Positions 6,382-13,236 of a stretch of DNA of 18,126 nt are shown here, piece after piece; the stretch's first letter is position 1, and each line of letters begins with the position of its first letter. Origin of the DNA: Chloroflexota bacterium. Its GTDB lineage: Bacteria > Chloroflexota > Anaerolineae > Anaerolineales > Villigracilaceae. The stretch covers positions 1 through 18,126 of the forward strand of contig JAJYOH010000051.1 of assembly GCA_021796315.1 (NCBI GenBank), in the 5' to 3' direction. The notes below the pieces were generated by a model that searched no databases, was not told the DNA's origin, and saw nothing but the letters and a program-made list of their open reading frames with translations. The translations under genes were made by a program, and so were the position numbers.

Positions 6382-7368
6382 ATGATTCGTGCAATTTTCC
6401 ACCTTCCGGGCTTCCCTCTCCGCACAAATATTTCTCCAAAGCAATTTTCAAAGCTTCTGCAAAATCGCAAAGGTCTGCTTTGGGTGGACTTTGTTGGAGA
6501 ACCTCCAGAAACCGCCGAACCAATTTTACAAGGCTTCAACTTCCATCCCCTCGCTATCGATGACGCCCTGCAGGAGACCCACATCCCAAAACTGGACGAC
6601 TGGAACAACTACCTGTATATCGTTCTCAATTACATGCACACCAAAAGCGCCGGCGAGGATTGGGAAACTGAAATCGATGAATTGGATGTTTTCCTCGGCC
6701 CCAATTACATTGTCACACATCACGATCACCCGATCCCATCTCTCGACGCGACATGGAACTCATGTCAACGGGATCCGCGTAACGTTCAGGAAGGAGCCGA
6801 TCATTTGTTGTACAAGATCGTGGATAACATCGTCGCCGACTACATGCCCATCGTCGAAAAAATCGATGAGGCTATTGATCAAATCGAAGACGAGGTCTTC
6901 GACCGCCCTCATCCCCGGACCCTCGAGCGGCTGTTCGCACTAAAACGGATTCTCCTGTCGATGCGCCGCATCCTGCTCCCCCAGCGCGAGGTATTGAACA
7001 AATTGGCGCGTGACGATTTTGCCGTGATCGATCCGCATGACCGAATTTTTTTCCGCGACATTTACGATCACATCGTCCGTTTGCATGATCTCAACGAGAG
7101 TCTGCGCGATCTGGTCAGTGGCGCACTTGATACCTATTTATCGGTTATGAACAACCGCATGAATGATGTAATGAAGACCCTGACCATTATTACTACTGTG
7201 TTCATGCCTATTTCATTTGTCACTGGTTTCTTTGGAATGAATTTCTTCGAGCCGGTCGCAAACCTGATCGGCTGGACGGCACGTGAAGCTTTCTACGTTA
7301 TGCTCGCGATCACAGCCATTACGCCCTTTGCCATGCTTATCTGGATGCGCCGACAAACCTGGGTCTAG
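6382..7368 (+). CDS. corA: CorA family divalent cation channel
   Basis: A 328-residue CorA-family protein, the usual length. CorA forms a homopentameric inner-membrane channel for Mg2+ (also Co2+, Ni2+; ZntB relatives move Zn2+). The large N-terminal cytoplasmic domain (1-260) contains LAIDDALQETHIPKLDDWNNYLY and the long stalk helix rich in Glu/Asp/Arg. Two C-terminal membrane helices (about 265-284 and 303-323) flank the signature GMN at 285-287 (FFGMNF), which forms the pore entrance. The acidic loop normally seen after GMN is FFEPVAN here. The start ATG at 6382 has GGAGG 4 nt upstream. It is divergent from the DUF2089 operon and monocistronic in appearance. The transported ion cannot be read from sequence. 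Confidence 0.93.
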   Translation: MIRAIFHLPGFPLRTNISPKQFSKLLQNRKGLLWVDFVGEPPETAEPILQGFNFHPLAIDDALQETHIPKLDDWNNYLYIVLNYMHTKSAGEDWETEIDELDVFLGPNYIVTHHDHPIPSLDATWNSCQRDPRNVQEGADHLLYKIVDNIVADYMPIVEKIDEAIDQIEDEVFDRPHPRTLERLFALKRILLSMRRILLPQREVLNKLARDDFAVIDPHDRIFFRDIYDHIVRLHDLNESLRDLVSGALDTYLSVMNNRMNDVMKTLTIITTVFMPISFVTGFFGMNFFEPVANLIGWTAREAFYVMLAITAITPFAMLIWMRRQTWV

Positions 7369-7486
7369 CAATTTGTTCGTTTAGTTCACCAAATAAAATC
7401 GATCACAGCCAAAACATTTTTAGTACGAACATCAGCAGTGCGTTTTACCTCCTGCAAATGGAACAAAAATCGCTGCATAAAACGCC

Positions 7487-7516
7487 TTGACACAGAACAA
7501 TTGTTCATGTTATGAT
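7487..7516 (+). promoter_or_regulatory. lexA promoter with SOS box
   Basis: TTGACA at 7487-7492 and TATGAT at 7511-7516 are separated by 18 bp. Inside the spacer lies GAACAATTGTTC (7495-7506), a perfect palindrome of the GAAC-N4-GTTC type known as the LexA box in Gram-positive bacteria. Its position between -35 and -10 is ideal for autorepression by LexA. The leader from there to the ATG is about 60 nt. Confidence 0.88.
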
Positions 7517-7580
7517 AATAGCACAAATGAGCGACTTATGGCTCTGTACCCGCAAAGCCAATCTGGCTCAGGAGGCTTAG

Positions 7581-8255
7581 ATGATGATGGTTCGAAAAAG
7601 TAAAGGTTTGGGCGAACGCCACGAGAAGATCCTGAATTTCATTCAGGATTATCAACGTAAATTCAAACACCCGCCTTCAATCCGTGAGATCGGTGAGAAC
7701 TGTGGGATTTCTTCAACCTCGGTTGTCAACTATTATCTTGATCAATTGGAAAAATCCGGGCACATCGAGCGCGACCGCAAAATTTCGCGCGGCTTGCGCG
7801 TGACCGGCCCATCCCCCATTGGCGAAATGTTCCGCGTTCCGGTTGTGGGACAAATTGCGGCCGGTGAACCGATCCCGGTTTTCCCTGCAGATTTTCAGGG
7901 TTTTGGAGCAGACGAATCGGTTGAGATCGCTGCATCCCTGATGCCGGCCCGCGAAAAAGGCAAACAACTTTTCGCATTGGAAGTTAAAGGAACTTCAATG
8001 ATCGACGCCATGGTCAATGATGGTGACATTGTTGTCTTGAAACCCGCACAGGATGCGAAAAATGGCGACATGGTCGCAGTCTGGCTGTCAGACCGAAACG
8101 AAACAACCCTGAAATATTTCTACAAGGAAAAAGATGGCTACCGTCTCCAACCTGCAAATCCGACCATGAAACCAATCATGATAAAAAAGGATGAGTCAGT
8201 GGAGATCAAAGGTAAAGTCGTGATGGTCATCCGCAAAGTGGAAATGATGTCGTAA
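7581..8255 (+). CDS. lexA: SOS repressor LexA
   Basis: A 224-residue LexA, with the normal two-domain layout. LexA represses DNA-damage genes and cleaves itself when stimulated by RecA on single-stranded DNA. The winged HTH covers residues 10-73 (HPPSIREIGENCGISSTSVV). The self-cleavage bond is Ala94-Gly95 (VGQIAAGEP). The peptidase S24 dyad is Ser139 (VKGTSMIDA) and Lys178 (TTLKYF). The start is taken at the first of three consecutive ATG codons because GGAGG (7571-7575) lies 5 nt before it; the second or third ATG is equally readable. The SOS box in its own promoter indicates autoregulation. A strong terminator follows. Confidence 0.97.
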   Translation: MMMVRKSKGLGERHEKILNFIQDYQRKFKHPPSIREIGENCGISSTSVVNYYLDQLEKSGHIERDRKISRGLRVTGPSPIGEMFRVPVVGQIAAGEPIPVFPADFQGFGADESVEIAASLMPAREKGKQLFALEVKGTSMIDAMVNDGDIVVLKPAQDAKNGDMVAVWLSDRNETTLKYFYKEKDGYRLQPANPTMKPIMIKKDESVEIKGKVVMVIRKVEMMS

Positions 8256-8268
8256 TTGCCTGATAAGC

Positions 8269-8303
8269 AAAGAGCCGTCTTCTTCTTTTGAAGACGGCTC
8301 TTT
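8269..8303. terminator. Terminator between convergent lexA and the ubiquitin-like operon
   Basis: Perfect 14-bp stem: AAAGAGCCGTCTTC (8269-8282) and GAAGACGGCTCTTT (8290-8303) around a 7-nt loop, followed by a T-rich stretch on the + strand. It lies between the lexA stop (8255) and the VWA stop (8308). On the minus strand the U-tract is weaker, but the hairpin can still end the operon there. Confidence 0.88.
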
Positions 8304-8307
8304 TTAT

Positions 8308-9447
8308 TTATTTCATTTTCACGCGGCCTCTTGCTTGTGCGCCGACTGGCTCACCGCCAAGTTTTATGCGACTCTTCTTGCGCCCAATTCCAAATCCTTG
8401 TATGCCTTTTCCTATGAGTATGGGGATGGCCAGCAAAACCAACAAGACAAGCAGTATCCCACCGAACAGCGGCCAGGATTGACTCGCAACTTCAGGCAAT
8501 ACGCCACCGGGATTATATTGCGAGGCCGCAGTAACAGCGCCACCGTTAAGTGAAACTGTCAAGCCGCGATTGACGCCATCGCGCAAAGTGGATGGTGATG
8601 TGTAAGTCAAAGCATATTCACTTTGTAATGCGGTTCCATATTGTTGATAAACAGATGCAAGCTGCGAAGGGTCAGGTTCAAAACTGTAAACACCGCCTGC
8701 CTTCTGAGCCAGCGACTTCAATGCAGTTTCATCAATGCCTCTAAGATTCCCGGCATCCTGGGGATTGCCAAGGCCAATCGTGGAAATGGTCAGGCCGCCG
8801 GGGCCAATCGCCTGAATAACTGCATCCTCATTGTTTTTACTCCGGTTATCCATGCCGTCAGTCAAGACGACAATGGCTTTTCGTCCACTTATATTTGCAA
8901 GCAATTGTTCGGCATTGATCAACGCATCGAACATGGCTGTATCGCTACCAGGTTTAAGGGAATCGATTGCTTTCGTCAATGCCTGATGATCAGTTGTAAT
9001 TGCCTGCGCGACATTGACTTTCGTATCGAACGCCACAACTCCAGCCTGATCACCCGGCCGCATCTGGTCCACATAAGCCTTGGCCGCCGTTTTGGCGGCA
9101 TCCAATTTATTGGCCGTTGCCATGCTTCCAGAGACATCGATCACGAGCAATGTCGTCAACTGGCCGGGACCTTTCGACTGCCCCGCGCCATCCGCGCTGA
9201 CGGTCTTCATCACCTGATTATTTTCAGAAAGTTGAATCGCGTTCGGGTCAACGCCGACAGGCGCGCCCGAAGCATCCGTCACGGAAACATAAACGGTTAC
9301 CTGCGGGAACCTGGAATTATCAACCTGCGTGATTCGGATTTGAGGAGCGCTCGGAACGGGAGTCTGGGCAAAAGCTACCGGCGTCACCGAAAGCGTCAGA
9401 AAGAGAAGCAGGCTAAGGGTCAGAAAGATGCGGGTAAATTTTTGCAT
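8308..9447 (-). CDS. Secreted/membrane VWA domain protein, last gene of the Ubl operon
   Basis: A 379-residue protein with a cleavable-looking signal peptide (1-27, TPVAFAQ). A short beta domain (about 35-90) and a von Willebrand A domain (98-290) follow. The VWA has a complete MIDAS metal site: D104-x-S106-x-S108, T170 and D197 (VVLTDGMD). One C-terminal transmembrane helix (about 327-346) precedes a basic cytoplasmic tail ending in ARGRVKMK. Topology would therefore place the VWA outside and the tail inside. The tail motif recurs in the E1 of the same operon. The gene starts 2 bp after the FHA gene stop with GAGG as Shine-Dalgarno, so the two are translationally linked. Likely a sensor or ligand-binding receptor; ligand unknown. 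Confidence 0.88.
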   Translation of the reverse strand: MQKFTRIFLTLSLLLFLTLSVTPVAFAQTPVPSAPQIRITQVDNSRFPQVTVYVSVTDASGAPVGVDPNAIQLSENNQVMKTVSADGAGQSKGPGQLTTLLVIDVSGSMATANKLDAAKTAAKAYVDQMRPGDQAGVVAFDTKVNVAQAITTDHQALTKAIDSLKPGSDTAMFDALINAEQLLANISGRKAIVVLTDGMDNRSKNNEDAVIQAIGPGGLTISTIGLGNPQDAGNLRGIDETALKSLAQKAGGVYSFEPDPSQLASVYQQYGTALQSEYALTYTSPSTLRDGVNRGLTVSLNGGAVTAASQYNPGGVLPEVASQSWPLFGGILLVLLVLLAIPILIGKGIQGFGIGRKKSRIKLGGEPVGAQARGRVKMK

Positions 9448-9449
9448 GG

Positions 9450-10307
9450 TTACCTCTTTTCGTGATAAACCATCTCGGTGTTGCCCATCCGGATTTTTTG
9501 TCCGTTGGCAAGTTGGACTCGCTCGATCTTTTTATTGTTGATAAATGTTCCCGAGAGGCTCATATCCTTGACGCTAAATTGTTTGCCATCACCAGTGAGC
9601 ATGGCATGTTGAGGCGCAATATCCGGATCAGGCAAAACAATTTCAGATTTCAACGGTGAGCTGCCGATGGCAATCGCCGGCCCGCCCGCGTGCATGAATT
9701 TATCAAGGATAAATTCAGTGCCTTTGAGTTTGCCCGAAGTAACCTCAAGCCAGGCGCGTGAGAGCAAAACAACGATCAACGAAATGAACGCGCCGACGGA
9801 TGCGCCGAGTAGAACCATACCGGCGGCTTTTCCTGTGAGCGGATCTTTGAGCCAGTTATGCGCGGCCTCAAGCAAAACACCGCCGAGAGCGCCGCCGATC
9901 AAGCCGCCAAGCATGCCCTTCCAAATCTGACTCTTGCCGACCACGCCTTCTGCCAGACCGATCAGCAGGCCGAACACGCCCCAGCCAAGAGCCCGCCCCA
10001 AAATGCCAGCGCCAACAGATTGGAATAAAAATTCGCTCAGGGGCAAACCGATGCCGCCTGCGACCAATCCGAGCAGGCCGCTGAACAGGCCGGATTTCAA
10101 GGCCTGAACAATGTTGCGCGTCATCAGGCCTTCCGTGATGCCGATAAACGCGCCAATACACAGACCAACCAACGCGCCGACTACCGCTTCGCTAAAATAT
10201 AAACTGGAAACAAACGACAGTCCCAGCATGTCGCTGACCTGCCATCCGATCAGCCCGCCAATGGCGCCAAGCACAGCATAGAAATACGTACGCATGCGTC
10301 TACTCAT
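9450..10307 (-). CDS. Membrane protein with C-terminal FHA domain
   Basis: A 285-residue protein. Residues 1-185 are glycine-rich hydrophobic helices (five or more transmembrane segments). Residues about 205-285 form an FHA domain, a fold that binds phosphothreonine peptides. FHA landmarks are IAIGSSPLKSEIVLPDPDIAPQHAML and LSGTFINN. The usual Arg of the GR turn is replaced (IGSS) and the SRxH motif reads APQH, so phosphopeptide binding may be altered or lost. The ATG overlaps the JAMM gene stop (ATGA at 10304-10307), giving tight translational coupling to the protease. Together with the VWA gene it forms a membrane pair inside the ubiquitin-like operon. No kinase or phosphatase is seen in the window. 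Confidence 0.85.
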   Translation of the reverse strand: MSRRMRTYFYAVLGAIGGLIGWQVSDMLGLSFVSSLYFSEAVVGALVGLCIGAFIGITEGLMTRNIVQALKSGLFSGLLGLVAGGIGLPLSEFLFQSVGAGILGRALGWGVFGLLIGLAEGVVGKSQIWKGMLGGLIGGALGGVLLEAAHNWLKDPLTGKAAGMVLLGASVGAFISLIVVLLSRAWLEVTSGKLKGTEFILDKFMHAGGPAIAIGSSPLKSEIVLPDPDIAPQHAMLTGDGKQFSVKDMSLSGTFINNKKIERVQLANGQKIRMGNTEMVYHEKR

Positions 10308-10957
10308 TTGGAATCATCTCCTTCGTCTTCTTCAGACTGATAAAGATTGGACCAGTTGACCATACTGCGGCCATAGCTGCCATCTAATTCATAAAAACCA
10401 AAATAGCGGGTTGGGTCAAACATATTGTTTTTCTGGCGGACAAAAAAACCGGCGGTTCCCGAAACAGGCTCAACTACAAGCGCCACCTGCCAGGGTTCGG
10501 GGAAAAAATTATTGTGTAACCACGTATCATAATGAGAAAGGAAAATGCCCATATTTGGATGGGTATGATACCAACCAACGATCTTCAAACCTTTGTAATT
10601 GGCGTCAATCTGATCGTGAATATCAACCAGGCTGTCCTGGGTAAATGTCAAATAGACGCTGCTTTGCCGCGTATAACGGGCAGGCAGGGCGTGTTCAACA
10701 ACCACAAATTGATCGTGATTTTCATCCACACACCACTGACCGATAAGAATCCCACCTACTTCGTTCCTCAAATCGCTGACTGAATGAACACAGATGCGAC
10801 TATAAGCAGGCTGTGACATAAATACCGATGCCAGCGGATACAACCCAGTGGAATCATAGGGAGAGTTCCAGCGACTGGCCCTTTTCACAGGTAGCGGGGT
10901 TGTAATGGGCTGGGTCATATCTGACGGCGATACACGAATACGAATACTAAAAGCCAT
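10304..10957 (-). CDS. JAMM/MPN+ metalloprotease (candidate Ubl deconjugase)
   Basis: A 217-residue JAB1/MPN/Mov34 protein with an intact JAMM zinc site: E66 (NEVGGILIG) and H131-T-H133-P...S141-x2-D144 (WYHTHPNMGIFLSHYD). In eukaryotes such enzymes (Rpn11, AMSH) cut ubiquitin isopeptide bonds; bacterial relatives process or remove ubiquitin-like proteins and sulfur carriers. Here it lies directly after the Ubl gene, so removal or maturation of that modifier is the likely job. The start was placed at ATG 10955-10957, with GGA about 8 nt upstream. A TTG-started extension to 10990 would add 11 residues without a better ribosome site. The gap to the Ubl gene (72 bp) contains a small CTGCCA/TGGCAG hairpin. 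The end overlaps the FHA start. Confidence 0.92.
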   Translation of the reverse strand: MAFSIRIRVSPSDMTQPITTPLPVKRASRWNSPYDSTGLYPLASVFMSQPAYSRICVHSVSDLRNEVGGILIGQWCVDENHDQFVVVEHALPARYTRQSSVYLTFTQDSLVDIHDQIDANYKGLKIVGWYHTHPNMGIFLSHYDTWLHNNFFPEPWQVALVVEPVSGTAGFFVRQKNNMFDPTRYFGFYELDGSYGRSMVNWSNLYQSEEDEGDDSK

Positions 10958-11029
10958 AATGGTTTCCAACCCTCGCCACCGCACTGCCAAATGGCAGGCG
11001 GGGCTGAGGGAGGGGATTTAGGCTGAAAT

Positions 11030-11296
11030 TTATCCAGCCGTTACATCGGCGGTCATCATCAGCCGGTCGTTCTGCGGGATGCCTGCAGCCGAAAGCGTTT
11101 CTTCCTCTTTCAGCTCACGGCCAAGCGCTTTGCTGTCCAAACGATAGGACATAGCGCGTCCATCCGGACCCGTAACCGGCAACTCCAATGAAGTTGTCAG
11201 CTCAGGGATCAACTCTTTCACCGGCACGTCATTCGGAACTTCTGCATTGCGGGTGCCTCCTGAAGGTAGAACGATGGTAACAGGTACATCTGACAT
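11030..11296 (-). CDS. Free ubiquitin-like modifier (YukD-type beta-grasp)
   Basis: An 88-residue beta-grasp protein with the ubiquitin-like pattern VTIVLPSG...AEVPNDVPVKELIPEL...YRLDSKALGRELKEEETL...GIPQNDRLMMT. It ends directly in Thr-Ala-Gly, so the C-terminal glycine needed for adenylation by an E1 is exposed without processing. Ubiquitin itself has Gly-Gly; here there is a single Gly preceded by Ala. It matches the first 88 residues of the upstream E2 protein gaplessly with 62 identities (my hand count, about 70%). It has its own good Shine-Dalgarno (AGGAG) and is set apart from the E2 gene by 85 bp, which may favour higher expression. This is the probable substrate of the E1, E2 and JAMM encoded around it. 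Confidence 0.92.
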   Translation of the reverse strand: MSDVPVTIVLPSGGTRNAEVPNDVPVKELIPELTTSLELPVTGPDGRAMSYRLDSKALGRELKEEETLSAAGIPQNDRLMMTADVTAG

Positions 11297-11381
11297 GACT
11301 TACTCCTTTCTAAATTTGGTGGAACACACAATTTGCAAAACCGGTTTACGTGCAGTCACTGTGCGCAACGCCGGGAAACCG

Positions 11382-12311
11382 CTACTTAATATGGATCTTG
11401 GACTTGGGCTTAACGAGTGATTTATTGGCAGGTTTGACCGCAGGTTTCTCTGCTGAAAACTTGATGCTGAATTTCTTTTTATCATCAACTTTTTTGCCTG
11501 CATTTAATTTGACCCGTTCAGGCCGCATCAACTCACGCATATCAACCGGGAAAATATCGGGATGGGTTTTGCGATATTCCCGGCTCCAGCGCGCCGCTTC
11601 AGCGTCCCAGGGGAACGGCGGCTTGGTTGGGTCATCGTGGTAATTCTTATATTGCAACATCTCTCCCAACATAATCACAAGTCGGTCCAGTGAACGGCTG
11701 GCAGTCCACCAAGCCGCATCGATACAGACACTTCCGTTTAAATGATTGATGTTCGGATGCCAGATCGGCGTCATCCATTTCATGCCAGGCCAGCGTTGAG
11801 GGTATTGATTATGGAGATAGATTTCCACTTGATGATTTTCGCTAAATTTCGGATTGCCCTGACGATCCACGTCGGCAATGCTTTTACATTTGAAGGTGAC
11901 AATGTAACGTTCGGGCGGCAGGTTGGGACGCGGCGACTGCGCTACAAAACTGATCAAATCGGTGCGGGACGCCATTTCCTGCATCAATTCATAATCAGCG
12001 CGCAAGCGGCGCATACGCGGACTCTCGGCCACTTCATTTGTGCCTGCCCCGGCGGTAATGTCAGCGGTCAGCATCAGGCGGTCGTTATCGGGAATGGCCG
12101 CTGAAGCGAGCGTTTCATCTTCTTTCAATTCACGGCCCAACGCTTTGCTGTCGAGGCGATAAGACATCGGCCGCCCGTCGGGGCCAACTGTGGGAAGTTG
12201 CAGAAGCGACGAGAATTCTGATAACAAATCGTGGATAGGCACATCGTCAGGAACTTCGGCAGTGCGGGCGCCGCCGCTTGGCAGGACAATCGTTACGTTC
12301 AAATCAGGCAT
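11382..12311 (-). CDS. Ubl-E2 fusion: ubiquitin-conjugating enzyme with N-terminal Ubl domain
   Basis: A 309-residue protein. Residues 1-88 are a ubiquitin-like domain ending in TAG, nearly the same as the free modifier. A short linker (AGTNEVAESP) leads to a UBC-fold E2 core at about 100-250. E2 hallmarks are the HPN motif at 185-187 (WHPNIN), the catalytic Cys196 in GSVCID eleven residues later, and the helix LDRLVIMLGEMLQYKN. The tail (264-309) is very lysine-rich. E2s carry the modifier as a thioester from E1 to substrate or E3. The fused Ubl could be a permanent non-covalent docking domain, or be cut after Gly88 by the JAMM protease. It starts 15 bp after the RING gene with GGAG as Shine-Dalgarno. 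Confidence 0.93.
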   Translation of the reverse strand: MPDLNVTIVLPSGGARTAEVPDDVPIHDLLSEFSSLLQLPTVGPDGRPMSYRLDSKALGRELKEDETLASAAIPDNDRLMLTADITAGAGTNEVAESPRMRRLRADYELMQEMASRTDLISFVAQSPRPNLPPERYIVTFKCKSIADVDRQGNPKFSENHQVEIYLHNQYPQRWPGMKWMTPIWHPNINHLNGSVCIDAAWWTASRSLDRLVIMLGEMLQYKNYHDDPTKPPFPWDAEAARWSREYRKTHPDIFPVDMRELMRPERVKLNAGKKVDDKKKFSIKFSAEKPAVKPANKSLVKPKSKIHIK

Positions 12312-12326
12312 GGTGTTCGCTCCAGA

Positions 12327-13223
12327 TCAAGTATTAAGATGCGGCACCTGACAGGCGCCGGTGATATCCCAGCAATCTTTGTGGTGTAAAGTATGGCAAA
12401 CATCACATTCCACCGTGCCGCGTGGGTCATCACGTTTAACAGGTTCGAGACAATAAGGACAACGATGCTCTTCATAAACTGCCAATTGGATCTTGGGTCT
12501 GCGGCGCAAGCCCCAACGTTTTGCGCTTCGCGGCTGGACCGCAGGCGGGAACGCCGGTTTGGAAATGATCGGACGCTCGAGCTTTTTCCGTTTTATCCTG
12601 GGTCTGGTAAGCGGGTGGGAAACAGGTAAACGGGTTCTAATCAATGGAGACGCGGGCTGGGAAACCGTCTGCGTTGCACGTTGTCTTTTAACATTTCTTG
12701 AAGGTTGTGCAGGTAGTTCAACAACACCTGTAAGTTGCTGGTTCCAGGCCCGCAAGGCTATCCATGATATATCAATGGCAATTACCATGTAAGCCAGGTC
12801 CAACCAATCTGTTTGACTTTGTTTAAATTGCAAGGGCAATTGCAACGGGATATGCAATGAGTCAAGCCAATGCACTCGAATCAACCCTGCCCGCAGGGGG
12901 CCAATCCCGCCCATCCAATTTGTGAAGTAACCTAATACGATCAGACCGATCACGGCCATGGCTGCTGACGCTGAAGCTCGAATAAACCAATGTCGCTGAC
13001 TTAGCACGAACCGCGCTCCCAAACCGGACAACAATCCAAGGCTGATATCTGCCAGCAGATTGAACAAAGTTAGTGGAAAATCGTTTTTTTGTTTGTAGAG
13101 GAATGCCAGACCCAATGCAAGCGCAACCACCAACAAGAACAACAAAACTGTTTTCCGCACCAAATGCCAACGCCCGGAAGTGTGGCCGGAGTTAATATTC
13201 ATTGCCGCTGTTCGCAAAGCCAT
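12327..13223 (-). CDS. Membrane protein with C-terminal RING-like zinc finger (candidate E3)
   Basis: A 298-residue protein. Four hydrophobic helices lie at about 25-43, 50-74, 83-103 and 139-156. A basic, proline-rich linker (165-245) leads to a C-terminal treble-clef zinc finger at 255-295: C255-x2-C258, C273-x2-C276, H277/H280/H281, C284, C291 and H295, with DCWD and CQVPH. This resembles the prokaryotic RING finger family described beside bacterial ubiquitin-like genes (Prok-RING_1 type; from memory). RING domains bring a charged E2 to its substrate, so this would be a membrane-bound E3. The gene lies 13 bp after the E1 stop. The start at 13223 has only GGA as Shine-Dalgarno; an internal Met (8) is an alternative. 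E3 activity is inferred. Confidence 0.83.
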   Translation of the reverse strand: MALRTAAMNINSGHTSGRWHLVRKTVLLFLLVVALALGLAFLYKQKNDFPLTLFNLLADISLGLLSGLGARFVLSQRHWFIRASASAAMAVIGLIVLGYFTNWMGGIGPLRAGLIRVHWLDSLHIPLQLPLQFKQSQTDWLDLAYMVIAIDISWIALRAWNQQLTGVVELPAQPSRNVKRQRATQTVSQPASPLIRTRLPVSHPLTRPRIKRKKLERPIISKPAFPPAVQPRSAKRWGLRRRPKIQLAVYEEHRCPYCLEPVKRDDPRGTVECDVCHTLHHKDCWDITGACQVPHLNT

Positions 13224-13236
13224 TCAACATCCAAAA

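Noticed and set aside
8641..9465. Long plus-strand open frame antisense to the VWA gene
   Set aside because: The minus-strand frame encodes a complete VWA protein with signal peptide and MIDAS motif; the plus-strand product has no recognisable domain and no ribosome site.
10958..10990. TTG start 11 codons upstream for the JAMM gene
   Set aside because: TTG has no better ribosome site, and the extra residues (AVRWRGLETI) are not typical; the ATG at 10957 is preferred.
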